DNA from: Cellulomonas sp. JZ18
Lineage (GTDB): Bacteria > Actinomycetota > Actinomycetes > Actinomycetales > Cellulomonadaceae
Direction: 5' to 3'
Length of the DNA: 64,000 nucleotides
Assembly: GCF_009720485.1 (NCBI RefSeq)
Contig: NZ_CP045245.1
Location: 1,488,001-1,552,000 of the forward strand
The position numbers were made by a program, and so were the translations under genes. Positions 44,211-56,231 of this stretch are shown piece by piece (position 1 is the stretch's first letter; each line of letters begins with the position of its first letter). Under the pieces are notes generated by a model. It was not told where the DNA came from. It did no database searches and saw only the letters and a list, made by a program, of their open reading frames with translations.

Positions 44211-44659
44211 GCATCGAGGTCAGCAACGAGTCGGGGCACGAGGTCGACGAGGCGGAGTTCGCCGCGCTCGGGCGGTTCGTGCTCGACGCGATGCACGTGC
44301 ACCCGCAGGCGGACCTGTTCGTGCGCTTCGTCGACTCCGCGACGATGAGCGACCTGCACGTGCGCTGGATGGACGAGCCCGGCCCCACGGACGTGCTCTC
44401 GTTCCCGATGGACGAGCTGCGGCCGGGGCGCGAGGGCGAGCCGGCCGGTCCCGGCGTGCTCGGCGACGTCGTGCTGTGCCCGGAGGTCGCCGCCACGCAG
44501 GCGCGCGCGGCCGGGCACTCCACCGTCGAGGAGATGCTCCTGCTGACGACCCACGGCATCCTCCACCTGCTCGGGTACGACCACGCCGAGCCGGACGAGG
44601 AGAAGGAGATGTTCGCCCTGCAGCGCACGCTGCTGCTGACGTTCCTGGCGAGCCGATGA
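44207..44659 (+). CDS. ybeY: Endoribonuclease YbeY (rRNA maturation factor)
   Basis: 150 residues. The zinc motif [20 protein letters not shown] near the C-terminus is diagnostic (H-x3-H-x5-H), and [14 protein letters not shown] is conserved. YbeY trims the 16S rRNA 3' end and takes part in ribosome quality control. The ATG overlaps phoH's stop and its own stop overlaps the CNNM gene start, so the operon is tightly coupled. Confidence 0.97.
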   Translation: MSIEVSNESGHEVDEAEFAALGRFVLDAMHVHPQADLFVRFVDSATMSDLHVRWMDEPGPTDVLSFPMDELRPGREGEPAGPGVLGDVVLCPEVAATQARAAGHSTVEEMLLLTTHGILHLLGYDHAEPDEEKEMFALQRTLLLTFLASR

Positions 44660-45992
44660 GCGACGTGCCCGTCGCGCTGCTCGTCGCGGTCGCGGTCGTC
44701 GGCATCGTGCTGGCCGCGACGCTGTCCGCCGGTGAGGTCGCCGTCCTGCGCGTGACGCGCGCGCGGGTCGCCGAGCTGGAGGCGGAGCGGCCGGGCGCCG
44801 CCGCGCGCGTGCGCCGCCTCGTCGAGGACCCGGCACGGGTCGCGCAGGCCGCGTCGTTCGTGCGGCTGCTGGGCGAGATGACGGCCACCGTCTCGATCAC
44901 GCTCGCCATCAGCGCCGGCAGCCTGTCGTGGTGGGCCACGGCGCTGCTCGCGGTCGCCGCCTGCGCGGTCGTCGCCTTCCTGCTCGTGCGGGTCAGCCCG
45001 CGCAGCACCGCGCGCCGTCACCCGGTGGGCGTCCTCGCGGCGCTGTCCCGCCTGCTCCTCGTGACGACCGCGCTCGCGGGCGGTGTCGGCCGCCGCTCGC
45101 CGACCGTCGGGTCCGCGGTCGAGCACGACGACGCCGAGCTGCGCGACATGGTCGAGCGCGTGAGCGAGTCGGAGGCGATCGAGGACGAGGAGCGCGAGAT
45201 GTTCCGCTCGGTCCTCGAGCTGGGCGACACGCTGACGCGCGAGGTCATGGTGCCGCGCACCGACATGATCACGACGCACGCCGACACGCCGCTGCACAAG
45301 GTCCTCGCGCTGCTGCTGCGGTCCGGGTACTCGCGCGTGCCGGTCGTGGGGGAGTCGGTCGACGAGGTCGTCGGGGTGCTCTACCTCAAGGACGTCGTGC
45401 GCCGGCTGCGCCCCTCGCGGCCGAGGACGCCGAGGACCCGCTGGACGCGCCCGCGTCGTCCCTCGCGCGGCCCGCCGTGTTCGTGCCCGAGTCGAAGCCG
45501 GTCGACGACCTGCTGCGCGAGCTGCGCGACGGGTCGAGCCACATCGCGCTCGTCGTCGACGAGTACGGCGGCATCGCCGGCCTCGTCACGATCGAGGACG
45601 CGCTCGAGGAGATCGTGGGCGAGCTGACCGACGAGCACGACGCGAGCGCGCCCGGCGTCGAGGACCTCGGCGACGGCAGCTTCCGCGTACCGGCGCGTCT
45701 GGGCCGCGACGAGCTCGGGGAGCTGTTCGGCAGCGACGTCGAGGACGAGGACGTGGACACGGCCGCCGGCCTGCTCGCCAAGGCGCTGGGCAAGGTCCCG
45801 CTGCCGGGCTCGGAGGCCGTGATCCACGGGCTGCACCTGCAGGCCGAACGCGTCGAGGGACGACGCAAGCGCCTCGCCACGCTCGTGGTGCGACGCGCCG
45901 AGGAACCGGAGGACGACACGGACGCCACCACGACGCCCGCCCGCGGCACCGCCGCGGTCCGCGACCAGCGCCAGACGGAGGGAGCCCGATGA
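44656..45992 (+). CDS. CNNM/CorC family transporter (hemolysin-like), frameshifted
   Basis: About 445 residues when joined. An N-terminal CNNM membrane domain (helices at ~5-25, ~75-110 and ~125-145) is shorter than usual. A CBS pair follows ([37 protein letters not shown], then [19 protein letters not shown]) and a C-terminal CorC_HlyC domain ([20 protein letters not shown]). The family is implicated in magnesium or cobalt export. The frame breaks at the C-run 45411-45414; one more C restores [19 protein letters not shown]. The start overlaps ybeY and the stop overlaps era, so a functional full-length gene is expected. Confidence 0.88.
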
Positions 45993-46906
45993 GCCACCGG
46001 TCCGGCTTCGCCTGCCTGGTCGGACGGCCCAACGCCGGCAAGTCGACGCTGACGAACGCCCTCGTGGGGCAGAAGGTCGCGATCACGTCCGGGCGCCCCC
46101 AGACCACGCGGCACGTCGTGCGGGGCATCGTGCACCGCGAGGACGCGCAGCTCGTCCTCGTCGACACGCCGGGCCTGCACCGTCCGCGCACGCTGCTGGG
46201 CGAGCGGCTCAACGACCTGGTGCGCGACACGCTCACCGAGGTCGACGTCATCGGCTTCTGCCTGCCCGCGGACCAGAAGATCGGCCCCGGGGACCGCTAC
46301 ATCGCCGAGCAGCTGGCGCACCTCGCCCCGGAGGGCAGGCCCGGCACGCCCGTCGTCGCGATCGTCACCAAGACGGACCTGGTGCCGCGCGCGCGCCTCA
46401 CCGAGCACCTGATCGCCGTCGACCAGCTCGGCACGTGGGCCGACATCGTCCCGGTGTCGGCGCAGGGCGGGTACCAGGTGGACGTCCTCACCGACGTGCT
46501 GGTCTCGCACCTGCCCGAGGGGCCCGCGCTGTACCCCGAGGGCGAGCTGACCGACGAGCCCGAGCAGGTGATGGTCGCCGAGCTCGTGCGCGAGGCCGCG
46601 CTCGAGGGCGTGCGGGACGAGCTGCCGCACTCGCTGGCGGTCGTCGTCGAGGAGATCGTCCCGCGCGAGCGCCCGGCGTCCGACGGCGCGCCCATGCTGG
46701 ACGTGCGCGTCCACCTGTTCGTCGAGCGGGACAGCCAGAAGGCGATCGTCATCGGCCGCGGTGGCGCCCGGCTGCGCGACGTGGGCACGCGTGCCCGCGG
46801 TCAGATCGAGGCGCTGCTCGGCGCGCGCGTGTTCCTCGACCTGCACGTGAAGGTCGCCAAGGACTGGCAGCGGGACCCCAAGCAGCTCGGTCGGCTGGGC
46901 TTCTGA
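45989..46906 (+). CDS. era: GTPase Era
   Basis: 305 residues. GTPase motifs: [16 protein letters not shown] (G1), QTTRH (G2), DTPGLH (G3) and TKTD (G4), followed by a C-terminal KH domain with [20 protein letters not shown]. Era binds the 3' end of 16S rRNA and couples 30S assembly to growth. The ATG overlaps the CNNM stop. Its place after ybeY matches their joint role in 16S maturation. Confidence 0.98.
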   Translation: MSHRSGFACLVGRPNAGKSTLTNALVGQKVAITSGRPQTTRHVVRGIVHREDAQLVLVDTPGLHRPRTLLGERLNDLVRDTLTEVDVIGFCLPADQKIGPGDRYIAEQLAHLAPEGRPGTPVVAIVTKTDLVPRARLTEHLIAVDQLGTWADIVPVSAQGGYQVDVLTDVLVSHLPEGPALYPEGELTDEPEQVMVAELVREAALEGVRDELPHSLAVVVEEIVPRERPASDGAPMLDVRVHLFVERDSQKAIVIGRGGARLRDVGTRARGQIEALLGARVFLDLHVKVAKDWQRDPKQLGRLGF

Positions 46907-46907
46907 G

Positions 46908-48553
46908 GTGGGGGCGGGGGCCACGGGCGCGTGGCGCCGGACGACGCGCGCGCTGAGCGCGTCGGTCGCGCGCACGAGCCGGTTGTCGTCGGCGTACCGG
47001 CTCGTCGCGAGCGTCGCGTTCGTGAGCGTGCTGCTCGCGGTCGTCGGCGCCGCGCTCGGGCCGGGGTGGTCGCCGGCGCCGATGACGGAGACCGTGCGCG
47101 TCGAGACGACGAGCACGGCGATCGGGGGCGCGCCGGAGCCCGGGCGCTACGACGTGCGCACCGAGGAGCTGGAGGTGGAGCTCGACGGTGCGACCGTCGG
47201 CGCCCGGCTGAGCCTGCCGGTGGGCGCGGACGAGCCCGTCCCGGGCGTGGTGTTCGTGCACGGTGCCGGGACCGGGCGCTTCACGGAGGCGTTCGTCGCG
47301 CAGGCGCGCGCGCTCGCCGCGTCGGGCATCGCCGCCCTGGTGCCGGACAAGCGCCTCGACACGTACACCACGAGCCACCGCGACTACGTGGCGATGGCGG
47401 CGGACTACGCGCGGTCCGTGGCGGTCCTGCGCGAGCGGCCCGAGGTCGACGCGGCCCGCGTCGGCGTGTACGCCGAGAGCGAGGGCGGGTGGATCGCGCC
47501 GGTCATGGCCGTCGACGACCCCGCGCTCGACTTCGTCGTGCTCGTGTCCGCCCCGGTCGTGCCGCCGCGGCAGCAGGCCGCGTTCGCGACCGACGCCTAC
47601 CTGCGCAACACGCAGGTCCCGCACGGCGTCTTCCGTGCCATCCCGCGCGCGGTCGGCATGTCGATGCCGGGCGGGGGTTCGAGTACGTCGACTTCGACGT
47701 GCAGCCCTACCAGCAGCGCATGCGTCAGCCGGTGCTCGTCGTCTACGGCACGGGCGACGCGTCGATGCCGGTGGTCCAGGGGGCCCTGCAGGTCCGGGCG
47801 GACGCCGCGGTCGCGGGCAACGACAGCGTGACGGTGCGCTACTACGAGGACGCCAACCACGGGATCCGGGTCGAGGGCGAGGTCGTGCCCGCGTTCCTCG
47901 AGGACCTGTCGGGCTGGGTGCTCGGCCTGCCCGCGACCGCCGACGCCGCGCCGCGCACCGCGGGTGCGCAGCCGACGCAGCCGTACCTCGCCGCGCCCGT
48001 GCCGGAGCCGGGCTGGCTGCGCGACGGGACGGTCATGGTGGCGCTCGTCGTCGTCGCGCTCGCCGCGCTCGTCCTCGCCGGGCTGTCGGTCGGCGCGTCG
48101 CGCGGTGCGCACGGCGCCGCGGCGCTCGTGCGACGCGGGGTCCGCGGGCGGCCGGGGGCGGCCGTGACGTCCGCGTCGCACGAGGCCGGACGCGCCGACG
48201 AGTCGCACCGCTACGCCCCCGGCGTGGCCCTGCGCCTCGCGGCGCTGGCGGTCACGACGGCGCTCACGGTCGTCGCGCTCGTCTGGTACCTGCTGTCCGT
48301 GGCCCGGCTCGCGCTCGACTACGAGCGCAACGCGTGGGTCGTGCAGGGCGGCTGGCTCGTGGTGCGCGCGCTCGGCGTCGCGGCCGTCGTGACGGCCGTG
48401 CTGCTGGCGCGGCGCGCGACCGCCGCCCGGGAGGCGCACGTGCCCGTCGCCCCGGGTGTCGTGCGGTCCGTCGCGCTCGGGACCGTGCTCGCCGCGTGCC
48501 TCGTGCTGCTGGTCGTGCTCGCGTACTGGGGCGTGTTCCAGCTCGGCATCTGA
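46908..48553 (+). CDS. Membrane-anchored alpha/beta hydrolase with C-terminal helices, frameshifted
   Basis: About 549 residues when joined. One membrane helix (~31-50) anchors an external hydrolase domain: [15 protein letters not shown] (oxyanion region), [15 protein letters not shown] (nucleophile Ser), YGTGDASMP (Asp) and YEDANHGIR (His). Three further membrane helices follow (~380-400, ~445-470, ~480-545). The break is in the G-run 47673-47677; one more G gives [20 protein letters not shown]. The start is a GTG one base after era's stop. The substrate is unknown; dienelactone-hydrolase-like esterases are the nearest type. An alternative is a membrane peptidase-like acyl hydrolase. Confidence 0.75.
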
Positions 48554-48639
48554 CGCGGCCCGCCGGTGTCGGTGCGGCCCCAGGGCTCAGGTACGGCACG
48601 ATGTGCGCCGATAGGACGACAGGCGGGGAGGGTGGTGCT

Positions 48640-49539
48640 GTGCGCACGGCGTGGGGATCGGCCACGGACCGCGGCCGCGTCCGCGAGGTGAACGAGGACG
48701 CGCTGCTCGCGTACCCCCCGGTCTTCCTCGTGGCGGACGGCATGGGCGGCCACGACGCGGGCGACCTCGCGAGCCGGATCGCGGTCGAGGAGTTCGCGCA
48801 GCTCGCGGGGCGCACGAGCGCCGGCGCGGACGACGTGCACGCGTGCTTCGCGCGGACGTCGGCCCGCATCCGTGACGAGTTCACGGGTGGCCGACAGGGC
48901 GGCACGACCGTCGCCGGGGCTGCCGTCGCCGAGCACGACGGCGGTTCGTACTGGCTCGTCTTCAACGTCGGCGACTCGCGGGTGTACCGGTGGGCGGACG
49001 ACGCCCTGGCCCAGGTCAGCGTCGACCACTCGGTCGTCCAGGAGCTGCTGGAGTCGGGGGAGATCGAGCCGGCCCAGGTGCCGCGGCACCCCGAGCGGCA
49101 CGTCCTGACCCGCGCGCTGGGCACGGGGGAGCCACCCGAGCCGGACTACTGGCTGCTGCCCGCCGGCCCGCAGGACCGTCTCCTCATCTGCACGGACGGA
49201 CTCACCCGCGAGCTCGACGACGCCGCGATCGCGGCGGTCCTGTCCACCGTGGCCGACCCTCAGGAGGCCGCCGCCCGGCTCGTCCGGGACGCGCTCGCGC
49301 ACGGCGGCCGCGACAACGTCAGCGCCGTCGTCGTCGACGTCGCGGCGACGGTGACCGCGCCGGACGACGTGCAGGCGACCGCGCCGCGCCCCGCGGCCGA
49401 CGTCGAGCCGTTCCTGTGGGACGAGATGCTCAACGGCGCGACGCTGCCGCGCGCCCCCCGGATCCCCGCCACGACGCCCCCCGACGGGCCGACGGCCCCC
49501 GACCCCGCCCCGCACGACGTCCAGGAGGACCGGCCATGA
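48640..49539 (+). CDS. PP2C-family serine/threonine protein phosphatase
   Basis: 299 residues from a GTG behind GGGGAGGG; an in-frame ATG at 48601 would add 13 residues. The PPM metal and catalytic motifs are all present: GRVREVNEDALL, VADGMGGHDAGD, GGTTVAGA, NVGDSRVYRW, DHSVVQELLESGEI, ICTDGLTRELDD and GGRDNVSAVVVDV. A Pro/Ala-rich tail (~250-299) follows. It removes phosphate from Ser/Thr on proteins, probably reversing a kinase encoded elsewhere. Its stop overlaps the FHA gene start, linking the phosphatase to phospho-recognition proteins. Confidence 0.93.
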   Translation: MRTAWGSATDRGRVREVNEDALLAYPPVFLVADGMGGHDAGDLASRIAVEEFAQLAGRTSAGADDVHACFARTSARIRDEFTGGRQGGTTVAGAAVAEHDGGSYWLVFNVGDSRVYRWADDALAQVSVDHSVVQELLESGEIEPAQVPRHPERHVLTRALGTGEPPEPDYWLLPAGPQDRLLICTDGLTRELDDAAIAAVLSTVADPQEAAARLVRDALAHGGRDNVSAVVVDVAATVTAPDDVQATAPRPAADVEPFLWDEMLNGATLPRAPRIPATTPPDGPTAPDPAPHDVQEDRP

Positions 49540-51238
49540 ACGACGCCACCCGCGCGCACGAGTACGCCGAGGGGGAGTGGACGGCCGTCGCCGCGGACGG
49601 ACTGCTCGCGCTCGTCGCACCCGGGGCGCGTCCCGACGTCGCCGCCGGGCTGTGGGACGTCGCACGGGCCGGCGGGGACGTGCTGTCCGCGCTGGGCGTG
49701 CTCGCGGCCGCCGGCTTCGCCGAGCTGCCGCAGTTCGCGGTGGTGACGACCGAGCGGGACGGCGGGCTGCGGGCGGTGCTGCGCGGTCCCGTCGAGCTGC
49801 GGGTGCGCGACGCCGACGGCGAGCAGGTGCTGGCCGCCCGCGAGGACGCCGTGTGGACCGAGCACCGCGCGGAGGGGGTCGTCGCCCTCGAGCTGCGTGC
49901 CGGTGCGGGCGCCCCCGCCGAGGCGCCGCGCTGGCCGCTGGTCGCCGGCGTGGTGCGCGCGGCGGTGCTGCGACGGCCGGCCGCCGGCGGTCAGGTCGCC
50001 CGTGACGCGGCGACGAGCGCGGAGCCGCGCGACAGCGGTGCCGGCGACGGCGACGCCGAGGAGGGCTCCCGGACGGGCGGTGCGGGCACGACCGCGCACG
50101 CGGGCGCGCCGGCCGTCGCGGCCGGGACGGTGGACGTGGTGCCCGAGCCCGCCGGGGCCGAGGCGGTCACGCTGTGGCCGGAGCCGACCCCTGACCCGGA
50201 GCCGGCGGCTGAGGCAGTGCCGGAGCCGGCGGCTGAGGCAGTGCCGGAGCCGGCGGCTGAGGCAGCGCCGGAGCCGGAGGCAGAGCCCCACGCGGCGGCT
50301 GAGGTGGACGCCGCGCCGGAGCCGCAGGCCGCATCGGAACCGCAGGAGCCGGTCGCCGGCCGGTCGGCGACCGAGCCGGAGGCCGAGCCGGAGGCCGAGC
50401 CGGAGCCCGAGCGCCTCAGGTCGGCCGCGTCGGTCGCGGAGGCGGTCGACGTCCCCGCCGCGGACGGGGAGCGCGACCCCCACGCGGGGCCGCACCCACG
50501 CCGCTGCCGCTCGAGGTCGCCGCCGCGTCCGCACCGTTCGACGCGGCCCCCGGTGCTCTCGCCGCCCTGGACGCCGAGGACGACGTGCAGGACACCGTGC
50601 TCCAGGACGGCTGGTGGCAGTCGAGCCCGGTACCGGAGGTCGTCGCGGCGCCGCCGGCCGCACCGACCGGTGCCGCGACGGCGGCGACCGCGGCGGTCGC
50701 GGCCCCCGCGGCCGTGCACCCGTGGGCCCCGCCCGCGTCCGAGCCCGTCCCGGCCGGCACCGCGCTCGACCCGTCGGACGACGACCACGACGGCATGACG
50801 ATCCTGTCGAGCGACCTCGCGCGGCTGCGCGACCGGCTGCCGGCCTGGACGCACGACGCCGTCCCCGGCCCGTTCCCGACCCCGCAGGCCGCGCCGCTGC
50901 CCGCGCGCATCGTGCTCTCGACCGGCCTGGTCGTGGACCTCGACCGCGCCGTCCTGCTCGGTCGCGCGCCGCAGGTCTCGCGCGTCACCAACCGCGAGCT
51001 GCCGCGGCTCGTGACCGTGCCCAGCCCGAACCAGGACATCTCGCGCACGCACGCGGAGGTCCGTCTCGAGGGCGACCACGTCGTGGTGACGGACCTCGAC
51101 TCGACCAACGGCGTCCACGTGTCGCGTCCGGGCGAGGGCGTGCGCCGGCTGCACGCGGGCGAGCCGAGCGTCGTCGGGACCGACGAGGTCGTCGACCTGG
51201 GCGACGGGGTGACGTTCACCGTGGAGCGGACCGCGTGA
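49536..51238 (+). CDS. FHA-domain protein with acidic repeat linker, frameshifted
   Basis: About 568 residues when joined. The N-terminal ~150 residues form an uncharacterised beta-rich domain (VARAGGDVLSALGVLAAAGF, QFAVVTTERDGGLRAVLRG). A long Glu/Ala/Pro linker includes three exact-length EPAAEAVP repeats. The C-terminus is an FHA domain (VLLGRAPQ, ISRTHAEVRLEGDHVVVTDL, DSTNGVHV) that binds phosphothreonine. The frame changes near the G-run 50486-50489; one more G connects it to APTPLPLEVAAASAPFDAAP. ATG has Shine-Dalgarno AGGAGG and overlaps the phosphatase stop. It is probably a substrate or scaffold in Ser/Thr phosphorylation signalling. Confidence 0.85.
50199..50270 (+). repeat. Three 24-bp tandem repeats in the FHA gene
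   Basis: The unit GAGCCGGCGGCTGAGGCAGT plus GCCG occurs three times (50199, 50223, 50247), encoding EPAAEAVP. The third copy has one change (V to A). Copy number may vary between strains. Confidence 0.8.
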
Positions 51239-51272
51239 GCGCGCGCGCCGCCGTCCGCCGCGGGGGCCGGTC

Positions 51273-52664
51273 GTGACGCACCGGGCGGGCGCGCCCTTCC
51301 CGGGCGGGGACGTGACCGACACGCCGGCGAGCCTGGGACGCCGCTTCCTCGCCGTGGCGGTCGACCAGGTGCTCGTCGGCCTCCTCACGGCGCCGTTCAC
51401 CGTCGAGGTGCTGCGACGGGCCCTCGCGACGACGGCGACCGACGACGCCGCCGTGGTGGTCGCCCCGGTCGGGGTCGGCGCGCTGCTCGGGCTCGGCGTG
51501 GCGACCGCGGTCTCGCTCGCGCAGTGGGTGCTGCACGGCCGGTACGGCTGGACGCTCGGGCGTCGGCTGCTCGGTGTGCGCACCGTCGACGTGCACAGCC
51601 GCCGCCCGATCGGCGTGCTGCGCGTGCTGCTGCGGGGCCTCGTCGTCGCCGCGGGCACGCTCGCCTGCCTCGTCGGCCAGGTCGCGGTGCTCGCGTCGCC
51701 CGCGCTCGACCGCACCGGGCGCAACCGCGGGTGGCACGACCGTGCGGTGGACGCCGAGGTGCTGCGGGCCCTGCCGGCGGCCTCCACGGCGGGGCACCGC
51801 GACGCGCACGCCGCCCGTGCGGTCCGGGGGCGCGGCGACGGGACGGGCCACGCGCCGGACGGGTCCGGCGGGTCCGGCGACGGCCGCACCGGCACGCCCG
51901 GGTGGGCCGCGCTCGCGGAGCCGGGCACGGCACCGCCCGACGCCGCGACGTCGGGACCGGGCGCCGCGGTCCGCGGCACGGTCCCCGCCACCCGGCCGGC
52001 CGGTCCCGTCGCCTCGCGCGGCACGGTGCGCGCCGCCGACGTCCCCGCCACGACGGGCAGCCTGGTCCTGCCCCCGCTCGACCCGCCCCGCGCGGCACCC
52101 GACCTCGACACCCGGGCCCTGCCCCTCGTGCGCGCGGGTGCGGCGGCCGCGCCCGGGCCGAGCGCGCCGGTGGACGAGGCCGACGAGCCGGCGGGGCTGG
52201 CGCCCGAGCTCGAGCTCACCCGCCCTGCCCCACCCCGTCCCGACGTCGTCCCGGCGCCGCGCCGCGCCGCGGCGCGGGGGCTGCGCGTCGCGCTGGACGA
52301 CGGCAGGACCCTCACGGTGGAGCGCGTCGCGCTGCTGGGGCGCAACCCGTCGCCCGCACCCGGCGTGCAGGTCGTGCGCGTGACGGACCCCGAGCGCTCG
52401 GTGTCGAAGACGCACCTCGAGCTGGGCGCGGACGCGTCCGGCGCGTGGGTGACGGACCGTGGCTCGACCAACGGGACCGTCGTCACGCTGCCGGACGGTG
52501 CACAGGTCGTGTGCCGGGTGGACCACCCGGTGCGGCTGCGACCGGGGTCCGTGGTCGTGTTCGGCGACCGGTCCCTGCGGGTCGTCGCGACCCCGGGGTC
52601 GTCGGTCGCGGACGTGCTGCGCGACCAGGGCGCGCACCGCGCGCAGGACGGGAGCCCGGCCTAG
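51273..52664 (+). CDS. RDD-family membrane protein fused to an FHA domain
   Basis: 463 residues. An RDD domain (~15-160) carries the name motif as LGRRFLAVAVDQVLVGLL, with helices and RTGRNRGWHDRAVD. A long Pro/Ala/Gly linker leads to a C-terminal FHA domain (VALLGRNPS, SVSKTHLELG, DRGSTNGTVV). The RDD part anchors in the membrane and the FHA part should face the cytoplasm and bind phosphothreonine. The GTG start lacks an obvious Shine-Dalgarno. Gene order phosphatase, FHA, RDD-FHA suggests a membrane signalling complex. Confidence 0.88.
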   Translation: MTHRAGAPFPGGDVTDTPASLGRRFLAVAVDQVLVGLLTAPFTVEVLRRALATTATDDAAVVVAPVGVGALLGLGVATAVSLAQWVLHGRYGWTLGRRLLGVRTVDVHSRRPIGVLRVLLRGLVVAAGTLACLVGQVAVLASPALDRTGRNRGWHDRAVDAEVLRALPAASTAGHRDAHAARAVRGRGDGTGHAPDGSGGSGDGRTGTPGWAALAEPGTAPPDAATSGPGAAVRGTVPATRPAGPVASRGTVRAADVPATTGSLVLPPLDPPRAAPDLDTRALPLVRAGAAAAPGPSAPVDEADEPAGLAPELELTRPAPPRPDVVPAPRRAAARGLRVALDDGRTLTVERVALLGRNPSPAPGVQVVRVTDPERSVSKTHLELGADASGAWVTDRGSTNGTVVTLPDGAQVVCRVDHPVRLRPGSVVVFGDRSLRVVATPGSSVADVLRDQGAHRAQDGSPA

Positions 52665-52674
52665 AGTCGGCCCC

Positions 52675-54129
52675 ATGGCGGGCGTGCGCCCGGCTGCACG
52701 GATGCAGCCGGTCGTCCTCACCGACGTGGACGACGAGGACGCGTCGGTGCCCGACGACGTCCCGCCGCCGGACGACGACGGCGACGACCGTCCCGGTGCG
52801 GACCGGCACCGGCGGCGCCGCTGGTGGCCCGCCGCGGCCGTGGCGGTGGCGCTGCTCGCGGCCGCGGCCGTCGCGTCGCAGGTCGCCGGCCGCGCCGCGG
52901 ACGCCCGCGCCGACGCGATCGCCCGGGTGCCGGGCCTCGTGCGGCCGCTCGACGGCCCGCCCGTCGAGCTGTGGCGCGCCCGGGTCTCCGGACGCGGTGC
53001 GGTCGTGGCGGCCGCGGGCGTCCTGGTCACCGTCGAGGAGACCCCGCGGGCCTGGCGCGTGCGCGGGCACGACCCGGCGGACGGCGAGGTGCTGTGGAGC
53101 GTCGAGGCGACGGAGCGCAGCCGCGGGGCCGGCCTCGACCCGGTCGTGGTCACGTGCCTGCCGGGACCGCCGGCCGGCGACGTCGTCCTGTGCCGGTGGA
53201 CGGCGTCCCGGCCCGTGACGGGCCGTGGCGGGCTCCCGGTGCCGCCGACCCACGTCCTCGCACTGGACGGCCGGGACGGGCAGCGGCTCGGCGCGTGGAG
53301 CGTCCCCGCGCCGGTGGCGGCGCTGCGCCGCGTCGAGGACGACGTCGTCGTCGCGACCGTCGACGACGACCGGCGCGTGCGCGTGGAGCGGCGCAGCGGC
53401 CCCGACGGCACCGTGCTGTGGTCGCACCGGACGTCGCAGACGCTCGCCGCGCGCAGCGGCAGCCGCGCCGGCCCGTCGCTGACCGTCGCCGGGGACGTGG
53501 TGGTGCTCGGCGGGCCGTCGGTCACGGTGCTCGAGGCGACCACGGGAGACGTCGTCACGCAGGAGGCGGCAGGGCGCCGGCTCGTGGTCGGTCCGCTGCC
53601 GGGCGGCCGGTTCGCGACGTGGGCGACGGGCACGGGCGCGCTGCTGCACGGCAGCGACGGCCGGCCCGCGTCCCGCGTCCCGGGCGTCCCCTCGCGGCTC
53701 GGCGCGGACGACGGCTCGCTCGACCTGCTGCTCAGCGACGTCGGGAGCGGGGTGGTGGGGCTGGATCCGGCGTCGACGGAGGTCGCCTGGCGTCTGCCGA
53801 CGGTGCAGAGCCCGGTCGCGGTGGTCGACGGCGCCGTCGTGCTGTGGGGCGACGACGCGGTGGGCGTCGCCGACGGCGCGCAGGGGCGGCTGCTGTGGGA
53901 GCAGGCGCTGGGCGAGGCCGTCCCGTTCGCGCCCGTCACGGACGGCCGCCTGGTGATCGCGGCCGAGCCCGACGGGCTCGGTGGACGTGCCCTGGTGGGG
54001 CGGGGCCTGCGCGACGGCGTGCGGGTGTGGTCCGCGCCGCTGCCCGCCGGTGTGACGGGCCTCGAAGGCGTGGGCGGCGTGCTCGTCGCCCGCACGGACG
54101 GCGAGGCGGTGGTGCTCGGGCGTCCCTGA
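52675..54129 (+). CDS. Membrane-anchored PQQ-like beta-propeller protein
   Basis: 484 residues. An acidic N-terminus (~15-40, DVDDEDASVPDD) and basic RHRRRRWW precede one membrane helix (~48-68), then an external beta-propeller with repeats such as DGEVLWS, LDGRDGQRLGAWSV, GTVLWSH, STEVAWRLP and GRLLWEQ. No dehydrogenase cofactor residues are apparent, so it is probably a binding or sensor domain. ATG follows a TAGAGT box by seven bases, indicating its own leaderless message. It closes the phosphatase/FHA group; a function in envelope sensing is inference. Confidence 0.8.
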   Translation: MAGVRPAARMQPVVLTDVDDEDASVPDDVPPPDDDGDDRPGADRHRRRRWWPAAAVAVALLAAAAVASQVAGRAADARADAIARVPGLVRPLDGPPVELWRARVSGRGAVVAAAGVLVTVEETPRAWRVRGHDPADGEVLWSVEATERSRGAGLDPVVVTCLPGPPAGDVVLCRWTASRPVTGRGGLPVPPTHVLALDGRDGQRLGAWSVPAPVAALRRVEDDVVVATVDDDRRVRVERRSGPDGTVLWSHRTSQTLAARSGSRAGPSLTVAGDVVVLGGPSVTVLEATTGDVVTQEAAGRRLVVGPLPGGRFATWATGTGALLHGSDGRPASRVPGVPSRLGADDGSLDLLLSDVGSGVVGLDPASTEVAWRLPTVQSPVAVVDGAVVLWGDDAVGVADGAQGRLLWEQALGEAVPFAPVTDGRLVIAAEPDGLGGRALVGRGLRDGVRVWSAPLPAGVTGLEGVGGVLVARTDGEAVVLGRP

Positions 54130-54143
54130 CGCCGCGGGCGTGG

Positions 54144-54174
54144 TTGCGGCGCACGGCCGCCGCGGGGGTATGGT
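54144..54174 (+). promoter_or_regulatory. Promoter of the leuA leader
   Basis: -35 TTGCGG (54144-54149), a 19-base spacer and -10 TATGGT (54169-54174), matching the leuS leader promoter in spacing and position. The leader GTG starts eight bases after the -10. Confidence 0.6.
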
Positions 54175-54181
54175 CGTCGTC

Positions 54182-54210
54182 GTGGCGTTCCGCTCGCTCC
54201 TTCTTCGTCG

Positions 54211-54229
<19 letters not shown>
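54182..54229 (+). CDS. leuA leader peptide (leucine-responsive)
   Basis: A 15-codon ORF reading MAFRSLLLRRRDEAL, with three consecutive Leu codons (CTC CTT CTT), three Arg codons and a final Leu. It is the same length as the leuS leader and its stop lies in the loop of the same 10-bp hairpin. Leader-peptide control of leuA is known in actinobacteria. Stalling for lack of charged tRNA-Leu should raise leuA expression. Confidence 0.85.
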
Positions 54230-56068
<1,839 letters not shown>

Positions 56069-56177
56069 CGCGGCACCGCCGCGTCCCACCGGCTCCACCG
56101 GCGCACCACAGGCGACCCCTGCCCGCGCCCGGTGGACGCCGGGACCGGACGACCTCCGCGTCCCGGCGTGACACGCC

Positions 56178-56215
56178 GTGCCGCCGGCACCCGCACGCCC
56201 GGGTGTCGGCGGCAC
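56178..56215 (+). terminator. Terminator after leuA
   Basis: A 16-bp stem with one G-U pair (56178-56193 with 56200-56215), ending just before the recO promoter. Confidence 0.7.
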
Positions 56216-56231
56216 GGGGCAGAATGGCCCG

